64,000 bases of DNA from Pseudomonas sp. NFIX28 (GCF_900107395.1 NZ_FNPW01000008.1:243378-307377); one strand, 5' to 3'. Shown: positions 35,444 to 44,835, counted from the first letter of the stretch. Notes: generated from the letters alone by a model not told the origin. Translations and numbers: made by a program.

Positions 35444-36454
35444 TTGTCCGCTCAAGTCATCGCGATTGACGCAATGGGCGGGGACTTCGGTCCCCGCAGC
35501 ATTGTTCAGGCCAGCCTTGCTTGCCTGTCTGCCACCCCCTCGCTGCACCTGGCCCTTGTCGGCCAACCTTTCCTCTTAGAAGAATTGATTTTCGGCCATT
35601 CGGCTGTGGATCGCGCGCGCCTGACGGTTGTGCCCGCCGCAGAAGTCATTGGCATGGATGAAAAACCTTCCCAGGCTTTGCGTGGCAAGCCGGACTCTTC
35701 CATGCGCGTGGCGCTCGAGCTATTGCGTGATGGCAAGGTCCAGGCGTGTGTCAGTGCTGGTAATACCGGTGCATTGATGGCGTTGTCGCGCTATGTGCTG
35801 AAGACGCTTCCAGGTATCGATCGGCCAGCGATGGTGGCGGCCATTCCGACCCAGCGTGGCTATTGCCAGTTGCTGGATCTGGGCGCCAACGTCGATTGCA
35901 GTGCCGAGCATCTGTTTCAGTTCGCTGTCATGGGTTCGGTGGCTGCCGAGACGCTGGGGATCGTTCGTCCGCGAGTGGCGTTGCTCAATATTGGCACTGA
36001 GGACATCAAGGGTAACCAGCAGGTAAAGCTGGCGGCGAGCCTGTTACAGGGCGCCCGGGGCCTGAATTACATCGGTTTTGTCGAGGGCGACGGGCTGTAT
36101 CGCGGTGAGGCGGATGTGGTGGTGTGCGACGGTTTTGTCGGCAATATCCTGCTCAAGTCCAGCGAGGGGTTGGCGACCATGATCGCGGCGCGTATCGAGT
36201 CCCTGTTCAAGCAAAATGCGCTTTCCCGTGTGGTTGGCGCCCTGGCATTGCCGCTGATGCGTCGCTTGCAGGCGGATCTGGCGCCGGCGCGACACAACGG
36301 CGCGAGCTTTCTCGGCTTGCAGGGAATTGTCGTGAAAAGCCACGGTTCGGCGGGGGTTCAGGGCTTCCAGAGCGCAATTCAGCGGGCATTGATCGAGATC
36401 CAGGAAAACCTTCCCGAACGGCTACATGGTCGGCTCGAAGACTTGTTGCTTTAG
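35444..36454 (+). CDS. plsX: Phosphate acyltransferase PlsX
   Basis: A 336-residue enzyme turning acyl-ACP into acyl-phosphate for phospholipid synthesis. The start IAIDAMGGDFGP, then VSAGNTGALMALSRYVLKT, and GVVKSHG-like IVVKSHGSA near the C-terminus fit the family. It starts at TTG 35444 three bases after the rpmF stop, and the rare start codon may set a lower level than L32. No other start gives a complete N-terminus. Confidence 0.96.
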   Translation: MSAQVIAIDAMGGDFGPRSIVQASLACLSATPSLHLALVGQPFLLEELIFGHSAVDRARLTVVPAAEVIGMDEKPSQALRGKPDSSMRVALELLRDGKVQACVSAGNTGALMALSRYVLKTLPGIDRPAMVAAIPTQRGYCQLLDLGANVDCSAEHLFQFAVMGSVAAETLGIVRPRVALLNIGTEDIKGNQQVKLAASLLQGARGLNYIGFVEGDGLYRGEADVVVCDGFVGNILLKSSEGLATMIAARIESLFKQNALSRVVGALALPLMRRLQADLAPARHNGASFLGLQGIVVKSHGSAGVQGFQSAIQRALIEIQENLPERLHGRLEDLLL

Positions 36455-36580
36455 GCGTTTACGCTCGGAAATGCTTAAATGTGACCGCTCAGTTCAATGG
36501 GCCATCCAACTTTCAGTTTCTTGCGTCCACCACGGTGGGGCGTCAATTCTTCGACGACTAGATCATTAGGGGCTTGTTAC

Positions 36581-37519
36581 ATGTCTGCATCCCTCGCATT
36601 CGTCTTTCCAGGACAGGGCTCGCAGTCCCTCGGCATGTTGGCCGAGCTGGGCGCGCAGTACCCATTGGTCCTCGAAACCTTCAAAGAAGCTTCCGATGCT
36701 CTGGGCTACGATCTCTGGGCATTGACCCAGGAAGGTCCGGAGGAGCTGCTCAACCAAACCGATAAAACCCAGCCGGCCATTCTGACCTCCTCCATCGCCT
36801 TGTGGCGCCTGTGGCTGGCCGAGGGCGGCGAGCGCCCGGCATTCGTTGCCGGCCACAGCCTGGGCGAATACAGCGCGCTGGTTGCCGCTGGCAGCCTGAC
36901 GCTGGGCGAGGCCGTCAAGCTGGTAGAGCGTCGCGGTCAATTGATGCAAGAAGCCGTTCCTGCGGGGCAGGGCGGCATGGCGGCGATTCTCGGCCTGGAA
37001 GATGCCGATGTGCTGGCCGCTTGTGCCGAAGCTGCACAGGGCGAAGTGGTCAGTGCAGTCAATTTCAACTCTCCGGGCCAGGTGGTGATCGCCGGTGCCA
37101 AGGCCGCTGTCGAGCGCACCATCGAGGGTTGCAAGGCGCGGGGTGCCAAGCGCGCCATGCCATTGCCTGTCAGCGTGCCATCGCACTGTGAGCTGATGCG
37201 TCCGGCGGCCGAGCGCTTCGCTGAGTCGATTGCCGCCATCAATTGGCAAGCACCACAGATTCCATTGGTACAAAACGTCAGCGCCGATGTGGCGCCGGAT
37301 CTCGACACCCTCAAGCGTGACTTGCTGGAGCAGCTGTACAAGCCGGTGCGTTGGGTGGAGTCGGTGCAGACCCTGGCCGCCAAGGGCGCTACCCAGTTGG
37401 TCGAGTGCGGTCCGGGCAAGGTCCTGGCGGGTCTCAACAAGCGCTGCGCCGAAGGCGTGTCGACCTCTAACCTGAATACCCCCGATGCCTTCGCTGCCGC
37501 CCGTGCAGCGAAGGCCTGA
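36581..37519 (+). CDS. fabD: Malonyl-CoA:ACP transacylase FabD
   Basis: A 312-residue enzyme that loads malonate on the acyl carrier protein. FVFPGQGSQSLGML opens the protein, the nucleophile Ser is in GHSLGEYSALVAAG near 92, and the His is in VPSHCELM near 200. ATG 36581 has AGGGG upstream; the open frame from 36497 is not supported. It begins the fabD-fabG-acpP-fabF group. Confidence 0.96.
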   Translation: MSASLAFVFPGQGSQSLGMLAELGAQYPLVLETFKEASDALGYDLWALTQEGPEELLNQTDKTQPAILTSSIALWRLWLAEGGERPAFVAGHSLGEYSALVAAGSLTLGEAVKLVERRGQLMQEAVPAGQGGMAAILGLEDADVLAACAEAAQGEVVSAVNFNSPGQVVIAGAKAAVERTIEGCKARGAKRAMPLPVSVPSHCELMRPAAERFAESIAAINWQAPQIPLVQNVSADVAPDLDTLKRDLLEQLYKPVRWVESVQTLAAKGATQLVECGPGKVLAGLNKRCAEGVSTSNLNTPDAFAAARAAKA

Positions 37520-37535
37520 ATTAGGAGAAGCCTGC

Positions 37536-38276
37536 ATGAGTCTGCAAGGTAAAGTTGCACTGGTTACCGGTGCCAGCCGCGGTATTGGCCAGGCCATTGC
37601 GCTTGAACTGGGTCGCCTGGGTGCGGTCGTTGTGGGTACCGCTACTTCTGCTGCGGGTGCCGAAGGTATCGCCGCGACCTTGAAGGAAAACGGCATTCAA
37701 GGCACCGGTCTGGAACTCAACGTCACCAGCGACGAGTCCGTTGCTGCCGTACTGGCCACCATTCAGGAGCAGTTCGGCGCGCCGGCGATCCTGGTGAACA
37801 ACGCCGGTATCACCCGTGACAACCTGATAATGCGCATGAAAGACGACGAGTGGTACGACGTGATCGATACCAACCTGAACAGTCTGTACCGCCTGTCCAA
37901 AGGCGTCCTGCGCGGTATGACCAAGGCCCGTTGGGGACGAATCATCAGTATTGGTTCGGTTGTGGGTGCCATGGGCAACGCAGGCCAAGTAAACTACGCC
38001 ACCGCCAAGGCCGGCCTGGAAGGTTTCAGCCGTGCTCTGGCGCGTGAGATCGGCTCGCGGTCGATTACTGTGAACTCGGTAACTCCGGGTTTCATCGATA
38101 CCGACATGACCCGCGACTTGCCGGAAGCGCAGCGCGAGGCCTTGCAGGTCCAAATTCCGCTGGGTCGTCTGGGGCAAGCTCAAGAGATCGCGCAAGTGGT
38201 CGCTTTTCTTGCGTCCGACGGTGCGGCATACGTGACCGGGGCTACAATCCCGGTGAACGGCGGGATGTACATGTGA
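37536..38276 (+). CDS. fabG: 3-oxoacyl-ACP reductase FabG
   Basis: A 246-residue short-chain dehydrogenase, the NADPH-dependent reductase of fatty-acid elongation. VTGASRGIGQAIA at the N-terminus, NNAGITRDNLIMRM, and the catalytic Tyr and Lys in VNYATAKAG are intact. AGGAG lies eight bases before the ATG. It follows fabD by 16 bases. Confidence 0.97.
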   Translation: MSLQGKVALVTGASRGIGQAIALELGRLGAVVVGTATSAAGAEGIAATLKENGIQGTGLELNVTSDESVAAVLATIQEQFGAPAILVNNAGITRDNLIMRMKDDEWYDVIDTNLNSLYRLSKGVLRGMTKARWGRIISIGSVVGAMGNAGQVNYATAKAGLEGFSRALAREIGSRSITVNSVTPGFIDTDMTRDLPEAQREALQVQIPLGRLGQAQEIAQVVAFLASDGAAYVTGATIPVNGGMYM

Positions 38277-38472
38277 GTTAAATGTGACGGATTGCTTCAA
38301 AAAAATGTCATACGAGCTGTCTAAAATCCGTTATAAAGCTGCAATCTATTTATAGGCAGATGGCCGAAGGGTTTGAGGAGTGAAGCTTTCAGTTGAAAAG
38401 CTGAAAAGCCTTTCTATACACTTACCCACTGGCCAGCTGCCTGAATTTGTCCATTAGGAGTGAAAACAAGGT

Positions 38473-38709
38473 ATGAGCACCATCGAAGAGCGCGTCAAGA
38501 AAATCGTTGCTGAGCAACTGGGCGTTAAAGAAGAAGAAGTTGTCAACACCGCTTCCTTCGTTGAAGACCTGGGTGCCGACTCCCTTGACACCGTTGAGCT
38601 GGTGATGGCTCTGGAAGAGGAATTCGAGACTGAAATCCCTGACGAAGAAGCTGAAAAGATCACTACCGTTCAAGCAGCTATCGACTACGTTACCAGCCAC
38701 CAGGCTTAA
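38473..38709 (+). CDS. acpP: Acyl carrier protein
   Basis: A 78-residue, highly acidic protein with the phosphopantetheine attachment Ser37 in GADSLDTVELVM. It carries growing acyl chains for FabD, FabG, FabF and others, and also feeds lipid A and quorum-signal synthesis. The 196-base gap after fabG is AT-rich and probably holds its own promoter, as expected for one of the most abundant proteins. A terminator follows. Confidence 0.98.
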   Translation: MSTIEERVKKIVAEQLGVKEEEVVNTASFVEDLGADSLDTVELVMALEEEFETEIPDEEAEKITTVQAAIDYVTSHQA

Positions 38710-38738
38710 TCGTATTTAGTCGTCTTTTGCTGTCATGG

Positions 38739-38774
38739 AAAAACCGCACTGCCGTTACGGCGTGCGGTTTTTTC
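38739..38774 (+). terminator. Intrinsic terminator after acpP
   Basis: AAAAACCGCA and TGCGGTTTTTT pair, with an inner GCCGT/ACGGC stem, giving one long hairpin with a T-run. It probably lets acpP be expressed at a higher level than fabF downstream. Confidence 0.9.
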
Positions 38775-38820
38775 TTTAGGCCTGATGCAAAGTGTCGTCA
38801 TTAGAAAAAAGGAGAGTGCT

Positions 38821-40065
38821 GTGTCGCGTAGACGCGTCGTAGTCACCGGTATGGGTATGTTGTCGCCACTGGGTACGGATGTTCCGAGCAGTTGGCAGGG
38901 CATTCTGGCTGGCCGCAGTGGCATTGGTCTGATCGAACACACCGACCTTTCTGCCTATTCCACCCGTTTTGGCGGCTCGGTAAAGGGCTTCAACGTCGAG
39001 GAATACCTGTCGGTCAAAGAGGCCCGCAAACTCGACCTGTTCATTCAATACGGCTTGGCGGCCGGTTTTCAGGCGGTGCGCAATGCCGGCCTGGAAGTGA
39101 CCGATGCCAACCGTGAGCGAATCGGCGTGGCCATGGGCTCGGGTATTGGCGGTTTGACCAATATCGAAGAAACCAGCCGCACGCTGCATGATTCCGGCCC
39201 GCGTCGAATTTCTCCGTTCTTCGTGCCTGGCTCGATCATCAATATGATTTCCGGTTTCCTGTCCATCCATCTGGGTGCCCAGGGGCCGAACTACGCCATC
39301 TCCACGGCCTGTACCACCGGTACCCACTGCATTGGCATGGCCGCTCGCAATATCGCCTTCGGCGAAGCCGACGTGATGATCGCCGGTGGCGCTGAGATGG
39401 CGGCTTGCGGCTTGGGCATGGGTGGCTTTGGCGCATCCCGTGCGTTGTCGACCCGCAACGATGAACCGACTCGTGCCAGCCGTCCTTGGGATAAAGGCCG
39501 TGATGGCTTCGTGTTGTCCGACGGTGCCGGCGCGCTGGTGCTCGAAGAGCTGGAGCACGCCAAGGCCCGCGGCGCGACCATCTATGCCGAACTGATCGGC
39601 TTTGGCATGAGTGGCGACGCCTACCACATGACTTCGCCACCCGCCGATGGTGCCGGTGCTGCCCGCTGCATCGCCAATGCGCTGCGTGACGCCAAGCTGA
39701 ACGTCGACCAGGTGCAGTACATCAACGCCCACGGTACCTCGACACCGGCTGGCGACCTGGCGGAAGCCGAAGCGATCAAGAGCGTATTCGGCGATCACGC
39801 CTACAAGCTGGCGGTCAGCTCCACCAAGTCCATGACCGGTCACCTACTGGGTGCGGCAGGGGCTATCGAGGCCATCTTCAGCGTGCTGGCGATCAACAGC
39901 CAGGCAGCGCCGCCGACCATCAACCTCGATGAGCCGGATGAAGGCTGCGACCTGGATTTCGTGCCGCATACCGCGCGCAGCATGGACATCGATGTGGTGT
40001 TGTCCAACTCCTTCGGGTTCGGCGGGACCAACGGCTCCCTGGTGTTCCGCCGGTTCGCTGGCTGA
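38821..40065 (+). CDS. fabF: 3-oxoacyl-ACP synthase II FabF
   Basis: A 414-residue condensing enzyme of fatty-acid elongation. The triad is visible as Cys in STACTTGTHC, His in NAHGTSTPAGD and His in SMTGHLLGAAG. I chose GTG 38821 because AAGGAGAG is four bases upstream and the protein then begins SRRRVVVTGMG; an ATG at 38785 would add 12 residues. It overlaps pabC by one base. Confidence 0.95.
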   Translation: MSRRRVVVTGMGMLSPLGTDVPSSWQGILAGRSGIGLIEHTDLSAYSTRFGGSVKGFNVEEYLSVKEARKLDLFIQYGLAAGFQAVRNAGLEVTDANRERIGVAMGSGIGGLTNIEETSRTLHDSGPRRISPFFVPGSIINMISGFLSIHLGAQGPNYAISTACTTGTHCIGMAARNIAFGEADVMIAGGAEMAACGLGMGGFGASRALSTRNDEPTRASRPWDKGRDGFVLSDGAGALVLEELEHAKARGATIYAELIGFGMSGDAYHMTSPPADGAGAARCIANALRDAKLNVDQVQYINAHGTSTPAGDLAEAEAIKSVFGDHAYKLAVSSTKSMTGHLLGAAGAIEAIFSVLAINSQAAPPTINLDEPDEGCDLDFVPHTARSMDIDVVLSNSFGFGGTNGSLVFRRFAG

Positions 40066-40880
40066 TGGACAGCTGGGTCGACGGTCGGCCGGCTGACGTT
40101 CTGTCGCTCAAGGACCGCGGCCTGGCCTATGGCGATGGCCTGTTCGAGACCATCGCCGTGAGGGCTGGCCAGCCCTTGTTGCTGGAGCGGCATCTGCTGC
40201 GTCTGGCCGAGGGCTGTTCGCGCCTGGCCATTGCTGCCGATCAAGCGTTGATCCGCAGCGAACTCAACGCCTACGCCTCGCAACTAGGCGAGGGCGTGCT
40301 GAAACTGATCCTCACCCGTGGCGACAGTCAGCGTGGTTATGCCGCCGACCCGCGGGCGCAGCCACGGCGAATCCTCCAGGGCAATCCGCCGGCAGCTTAT
40401 CCTGCAGTCCATGCCGAGCAGGGAGTTCGGCTGTTCCCTTGCGTCACCCGCTTGTCCGAACAGCCCTTGCTCGCTGGCCTCAAGCACCTCAACCGACTGG
40501 AGCAGGTGCTTGCCCGCTCCGAATGGCAGGACGCCGAGCATGCCGAAGGGCTGATGCTCGACGTTTCCGGGCGGGTGATCGAGGGGGTGTTCAGCAATCT
40601 GTTCCTGGTGCGCGATGGCGGCTTGTTCACTGCCGATTTAAGCCGCTGCGGCGTCGCTGGAGTGATGCGTGCCGAAATATTGTTTCAGGCCGCGTCATTG
40701 GCTATTCCCACGGAAATCGCCGATATCAGTCTCGAACAGTTGCAACAGGCTGATGAAGTCTTTGTCTGCAACAGCGTTTATGGCATCTGGCCGGTGCTTG
40801 CCTGTGGCGCACTGCGCTGGTCGGCCGGACCAGTGACCCGTAAACTGCAACGCATTGCCCGCACGTTACTGGATGCCTGA
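40065..40880 (+). CDS. pabC: Aminodeoxychorismate lyase PabC
   Basis: A 271-residue PLP enzyme of the branched-chain aminotransferase fold, making p-aminobenzoate for folate. The fold-type IV marks are DRGLAYGDGLFETI at the N-terminus, the PLP-binding Lys in LKHLNRLEQVLA, and EGVFSNLFLV. It sits between fabF (one-base overlap, TGATG) and mltG, as in many gammaproteobacteria. Confidence 0.95.
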   Translation: MDSWVDGRPADVLSLKDRGLAYGDGLFETIAVRAGQPLLLERHLLRLAEGCSRLAIAADQALIRSELNAYASQLGEGVLKLILTRGDSQRGYAADPRAQPRRILQGNPPAAYPAVHAEQGVRLFPCVTRLSEQPLLAGLKHLNRLEQVLARSEWQDAEHAEGLMLDVSGRVIEGVFSNLFLVRDGGLFTADLSRCGVAGVMRAEILFQAASLAIPTEIADISLEQLQQADEVFVCNSVYGIWPVLACGALRWSAGPVTRKLQRIARTLLDA

Positions 40881-40883
40881 TTT

Positions 40884-42119
40884 GTGAGACGTAAACTATT
40901 GCTTCTGCTGGAGACCGGCCTGGTTCTGGCCGGTCTGGCGCTGGGCGCCTCGGCCTGGAAGCTGAACTCGGCGCTGGAGCAGCCTCTCAACCTGACTCAA
41001 GAGCAATTGCTCGATGTGCCTGCCGGCTCCACTCCGGGCGGCACCTTCAATCGCCTGCAAGCCAATGGCGTTCTCAAGGACGCGTTCTGGTTGCGTCTGT
41101 ATTGGCGCTTCAACATGGAAGGGCAGCCGCTGCACAGCGGCGAATATCGCATGACCCCCGGCATGACCGCGCAAGGCCTGATCGGTGTCTGGCAGCGCGG
41201 AGAAGTGGTGCAGTACAGCCTGACGCTGGTGGAAGGCTGGACCTTCCGCCAGGTGCGCGCTGCGCTGGCGCGGCATGACAAGCTCGAGCAAACCCTGAAT
41301 GGGTTGAGCGATAGCGAAGTCATGGAGAAGCTCGGGCACCCCGGAGTGTTTCCCGAGGGCCGGTTCTTTCCCGATACCTACCGTTTCGTGCGCGGGATGA
41401 CCGATGCCGAACTGCTGGAAAAAGCCTACAACCGCCTGGATGAAGTGCTGGCCAGGGAGTGGAACAAACGCTCGGCCGACGTGCCTTATACCGAGCCTTA
41501 TCAGGCGTTGATCATGGCCTCGCTGGTGGAAAAGGAAACCGGCGTACCCCAGGAGCGGGGGCAGATTGCCGGGGTGTTCGTGCGCCGCATGCAAGTTGGC
41601 ATGTTGCTGCAAACCGATCCGACGGTGATCTACGGTCTGGGCGAGCGCTACAACGGCAAGCTGACCCGCGCCTTGTTGAAAGAAGCGACGCCTTATAACA
41701 CCTATGTGATCAGTGGCTTGCCGCCGACGCCGATTGCCATGGTCGGCCGCGAGGCGATCCATGCCGCGCTCAATCCGGTGCCGGGCAGCAGCCTGTATTT
41801 CGTGGCGCGTGGCGATGGCAGCCATGTGTTCTCCGACGATCTGGAGGCGCACAACAATGCCGTGCGCGAGTTCCAGCTCAAGCGGCGCGCCGATTATCGA
41901 TCCAGCCCGGCACCGGCTGGTAGCCCGGCGGCTTCCGGAGCTGCGGAGTCGATCCCTGCGGCGTCACCTGGCACAACGCCCGAAGCGGTTCCGCAGGAGG
42001 CTTCCCAGGCGTCTTCTCGGGAAGAATCCTCCGAGCAAGCGCCTCAGGTGAGCCCGCAGCAAGCGCCGCAAGCACCGGTCGAAACTCCCATCGAGCCCGA
42101 GCCGAAAAGCCCGCAATGA
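40884..42119 (+). CDS. mltG: Endolytic transglycosylase MltG with an extended C-terminal tail
   Basis: A 411-residue membrane-anchored enzyme that cuts nascent glycan strands. One N-terminal transmembrane helix is followed by a LysM-like part and the YceG domain, with the catalytic Glu in MASLVEKETGVPQERGQIAGVF and the later LQTDPTVIYGLG and TPYNTYVISGLPPTPI. The core ends near residue 335; about 75 more residues rich in Ala, Pro, Ser, Gln and Glu follow, longer than I expect for the family (about 340-350). It starts at GTG 40884, three bases after pabC. Confidence 0.93.
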   Translation: MRRKLLLLLETGLVLAGLALGASAWKLNSALEQPLNLTQEQLLDVPAGSTPGGTFNRLQANGVLKDAFWLRLYWRFNMEGQPLHSGEYRMTPGMTAQGLIGVWQRGEVVQYSLTLVEGWTFRQVRAALARHDKLEQTLNGLSDSEVMEKLGHPGVFPEGRFFPDTYRFVRGMTDAELLEKAYNRLDEVLAREWNKRSADVPYTEPYQALIMASLVEKETGVPQERGQIAGVFVRRMQVGMLLQTDPTVIYGLGERYNGKLTRALLKEATPYNTYVISGLPPTPIAMVGREAIHAALNPVPGSSLYFVARGDGSHVFSDDLEAHNNAVREFQLKRRADYRSSPAPAGSPAASGAAESIPAASPGTTPEAVPQEASQASSREESSEQAPQVSPQQAPQAPVETPIEPEPKSPQ

Positions 42120-42138
42120 TTTTGATTAAGGACTGCCC

Positions 42139-42771
42139 GTGACTGGCTTGTTTATTACTCTGGAAGGCCCGGAAGGCGCTGGTAAAAGCACCAACCGCGA
42201 ATACCTGGCCGAGCGCCTGCGCGCCGCCGGCATCGAGGTGCTGCTGACCCGCGAGCCGGGCGGTACGCCGCTGGCCGAGCGGATCCGTGAGCTGTTGCTG
42301 ACCCCTGGCGACGAGATCATGAGTCCCGACACCGAGCTGCTGCTGGTGTTCGCCGCGCGCGCCCAGCACCTGGCCGAAGTGATTCGCCCAGCACTGGCGC
42401 GTGGCGCAGTGGTGCTGTGCGACCGTTTTACCGACTCCACTTATGCCTATCAGGGCGGTGGTCGTGGTTTGTCCATGGAACGCATCGCCACCCTGGAGCA
42501 GTTCGTCCAAGGGCAATTGCGACCCGACCTGACCCTGGTATTCGACCTGCCGGTCGAAGTGGGCCTGGCACGCGCCAGCGCCCGTGGCCGCCTGGACCGT
42601 TTCGAGCTGGAAGGGCGGGCGTTCTTCGATGCGGTACGCCAAGCCTACTTGAAGCGCGCGGAGGCCGATCCGGCGCGTTATCTGTTGGTGGATGCGTCGC
42701 AGCCGCTGTCCCAGGTCCAGCAAGCGCTGGACGCCCTGTTGCCGAAACTGCTGGAGTTGCACCGTGGCTGA
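42139..42771 (+). CDS. tmk: Thymidylate kinase
   Basis: A 210-residue kinase converting dTMP to dTDP. The P-loop is EGPEGAGKSTN near residue 8, the DR-type motif is CDRFTDSTYAYQG, and the lid region has ARGRLDRFE. It starts at GTG 42139 after AAGGACTG and overlaps holB by eight bases. Confidence 0.96.
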   Translation: MTGLFITLEGPEGAGKSTNREYLAERLRAAGIEVLLTREPGGTPLAERIRELLLTPGDEIMSPDTELLLVFAARAQHLAEVIRPALARGAVVLCDRFTDSTYAYQGGGRGLSMERIATLEQFVQGQLRPDLTLVFDLPVEVGLARASARGRLDRFELEGRAFFDAVRQAYLKRAEADPARYLLVDASQPLSQVQQALDALLPKLLELHRG

Positions 42772-43750
42772 GGCCTTTCCCTGGCAGGATGAGCTCTGGC
42801 AGCAACTGGCCGGCCGTGCACAGCATGCCCATGCCTACCTGCTGCATGGCCCGGCGGGCATCGGCAAGCGTGCACTGGCCGAGCGCCTGATGGCGCGCCT
42901 GCTGTGCCAGCGTCCGGCCGGGCTGGATGCCTGTGGGCAGTGCAAGTCGTGCCTGCTGTTGCAAGCGGGCAGCCACCCCGACAACTACGTGCTGGAGCCG
43001 GAGGAAGCGGACAAGGCGATCAAGGTCGACCAGGTGCGCGAGCTGGTCGGCTTCGTGGTGCAGACCGCGCAACTGGGCGGGCGCAAAGTGGTGCTGATCG
43101 AGCCGGTGGAGTCGATGAACATCAACGCTTCCAACGCGCTGTTGAAAAGCCTCGAGGAACCGTCCGGCGATACGGTGCTGCTGCTGGTCAGCCACCAGCC
43201 CAGCCGTTTGCTGCCGACCATTAAAAGCCGCTGTGTGCAGCAGGCCTGTCCTTTGCCTAGCGAGGCCATGAGCCTGCAGTGGCTGAGCAAGGCCTTGCCC
43301 GACTGCTCGGAAGAAGAGCGAGTCGAGCTGTTGACCCTGGCTGCCGGTTCGCCGCTGGCGGCTGTCAGCCTGCAAGCCCAGGGCGCGCGCGAACAGCGGG
43401 CGCAGGTGGTCGACGGGGTGAAGAAGCTGCTCAAGCAGCAGCAATCGCCGACTCAACTGGCCGAAGGCTGGAATGCGATTCCCTTGTTGCAGCTGTTCGA
43501 CTGGTTTTGCGACTGGTCGAACCTGATCCTGCGTTATCAATTGACGCAGGACGAGGAGGGGCTGGGGTTGGCCGACATGCGCAAAGTGGTGCAGTACCTG
43601 GCGCAGAAGTCTTCCCAGGCCAAGGTCCTGGAAATCCAGGACTGGGTCCTTGCCCAGCGCCAGAAGGTGTTGAGCAAGGCCAACCTCAATCGAGTGCTGC
43701 TGCTCGAAGCCTTGCTGGTGCAGTGGTCTGCACTGCCTGCCCGCAACTGA
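42764..43750 (+). CDS. holB: DNA polymerase III delta' subunit
   Basis: A 328-residue clamp-loader subunit. It has the AAA+ fold with LLHGPAGIGKRALAERL near residue 26, a zinc module with four Cys in LLCQRPAGLDACGQCKSCLL, and the SRC-type motif in TIKSRCVQ. The P-loop is degenerate, as is normal for delta'. GTG 42764 overlaps the end of tmk. In the Pseudomonas genomes I remember, pilZ follows; here only 82 bases separate it from the TatD gene. Confidence 0.94.
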   Translation: MAEAFPWQDELWQQLAGRAQHAHAYLLHGPAGIGKRALAERLMARLLCQRPAGLDACGQCKSCLLLQAGSHPDNYVLEPEEADKAIKVDQVRELVGFVVQTAQLGGRKVVLIEPVESMNINASNALLKSLEEPSGDTVLLLVSHQPSRLLPTIKSRCVQQACPLPSEAMSLQWLSKALPDCSEEERVELLTLAAGSPLAAVSLQAQGAREQRAQVVDGVKKLLKQQQSPTQLAEGWNAIPLLQLFDWFCDWSNLILRYQLTQDEEGLGLADMRKVVQYLAQKSSQAKVLEIQDWVLAQRQKVLSKANLNRVLLLEALLVQWSALPARN

Positions 43751-43832
43751 CGGCAGCGCCTGGAAACACACCGAATCGCCGGCTGTCGCTCGGGCCGGCC
43801 TGTTCATTGACCGAATGTGGTTGCCGCTTCTT

Positions 43833-44618
43833 ATGCTTGTAGATTCCCATTGTCACCTCGATCGCCTCGACCTCGCCGCGCACGACGGCTCCCTTGATGC
43901 CGCCCTGGACGCGGCGCGTCAGCGCGGTGTCGGGCACTTCCTGTGCATTGGCATCAGCGCCGACAATGCGGCAGACGTCAAAGCCCTGGCCGAACGTTAT
44001 GACGACGTCGATTGCTCGGTCGGCGTCCATCCCCTGGATGTCCAGCCTGGCGCCGTGCCAGCCCTCGACTGGCTGCTGCAGGAGCTGAACCATCCGCGGG
44101 TGGTGGCCATCGGCGAAACCGGCCTGGATTACCACTACGAGCCGGAAGCGGCGCAGTTGCAGCAGGAGTCCTTCCGCCTGCACCTGCAGGCCGCGCAGCA
44201 GACCGGCAAGCCGGTCATCGTCCACACCCGCGGGGCGCGCGCCGATACCCTGGCCCTGCTGCGCGAGGCGGCGTTGCCGCAAGCCGGCGTCCTGCACTGC
44301 TTCACCGAAGACTGGGACATGGCCAAGGCGGCGCTGGACCTGGGTTTCTATATTTCCCTGTCCGGAATTGTCACCTTCCGCAATGCCGATGCGCTGCGGG
44401 ACGTGGCGCGCCAGGTGCCGGCCGACCGTTTGCTGGTGGAAACCGATTCGCCGTACCTGGCGCCGATTCCCTATCGCGGCAAGCCCAACCTGCCGCAGTA
44501 CGTGCGTGAAGTCGCCGAGTTCCTGGCCATGTTGCGTGGGGAGCCCTACGAGCGTTTTGCCGAGCAGACCACTGAAAACTTCAAGCGGCTGTTCCCGCTG
44601 GCGCACGTCAAAGGCTAA
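43833..44618 (+). CDS. TatD family metal-dependent deoxyribonuclease
   Basis: A 261-residue metal-dependent hydrolase of the TIM-barrel TatD family (3'-5' exonuclease type). Metal ligands and signatures are in VDSHCHLDRLDL, AIGETGLDYHYEPE, VIVHTRGA, LHCFTEDW and VETDSPYLAPIPYRG. ATG 43833 gives the normal family start; another ATG at 43815 is in frame. Neither has a visible ribosome site, odd for a gene that usually follows pilZ closely. Confidence 0.92.
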   Translation: MLVDSHCHLDRLDLAAHDGSLDAALDAARQRGVGHFLCIGISADNAADVKALAERYDDVDCSVGVHPLDVQPGAVPALDWLLQELNHPRVVAIGETGLDYHYEPEAAQLQQESFRLHLQAAQQTGKPVIVHTRGARADTLALLREAALPQAGVLHCFTEDWDMAKAALDLGFYISLSGIVTFRNADALRDVARQVPADRLLVETDSPYLAPIPYRGKPNLPQYVREVAEFLAMLRGEPYERFAEQTTENFKRLFPLAHVKG

Positions 44619-44627
44619 ATCGCAGGC

Positions 44628-44663
44628 AAAAAAAACCCGGGTTCTGGGGGGTGAATCCGGGTT
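44628..44663 (-). terminator. Intrinsic terminator of the leftward aminotransferase gene
   Basis: AACCCGG and CCGGGTT pair around a G-rich loop; on the minus strand the stem is followed by a run of eight T, so it works leftward, ending the transcript from the gene at 44836. It lies directly after the converging TatD gene. Confidence 0.8.
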
Positions 44664-44685
44664 AAGACCATTAGGAGTAAAACAA

Positions 44686-44712
44686 AGGTACGCCATCCCT
44701 TGGTACCTTCAT
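44686..44712. repeat. Short inverted repeat with AAGGTAC arms
   Basis: AAGGTAC and GTACCTT form a 7-bp inverted repeat around an 11-base loop, within 217 bases between the TatD and aminotransferase genes. No T-run follows and no role is evident; the rest of the gap holds no gene that I can see. Confidence 0.4.
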
Positions 44713-44835
44713 CGGCGCTTCACTTGGGGGAGATGTCACGCCGACACCTCAAGTATTGATCACTATTGAATTCAGTCCAGTTGGCCTTGCTCGTTTTTTA
44801 AACATATTTGGAATACGCGCGCTTAGCTTGAGTTC

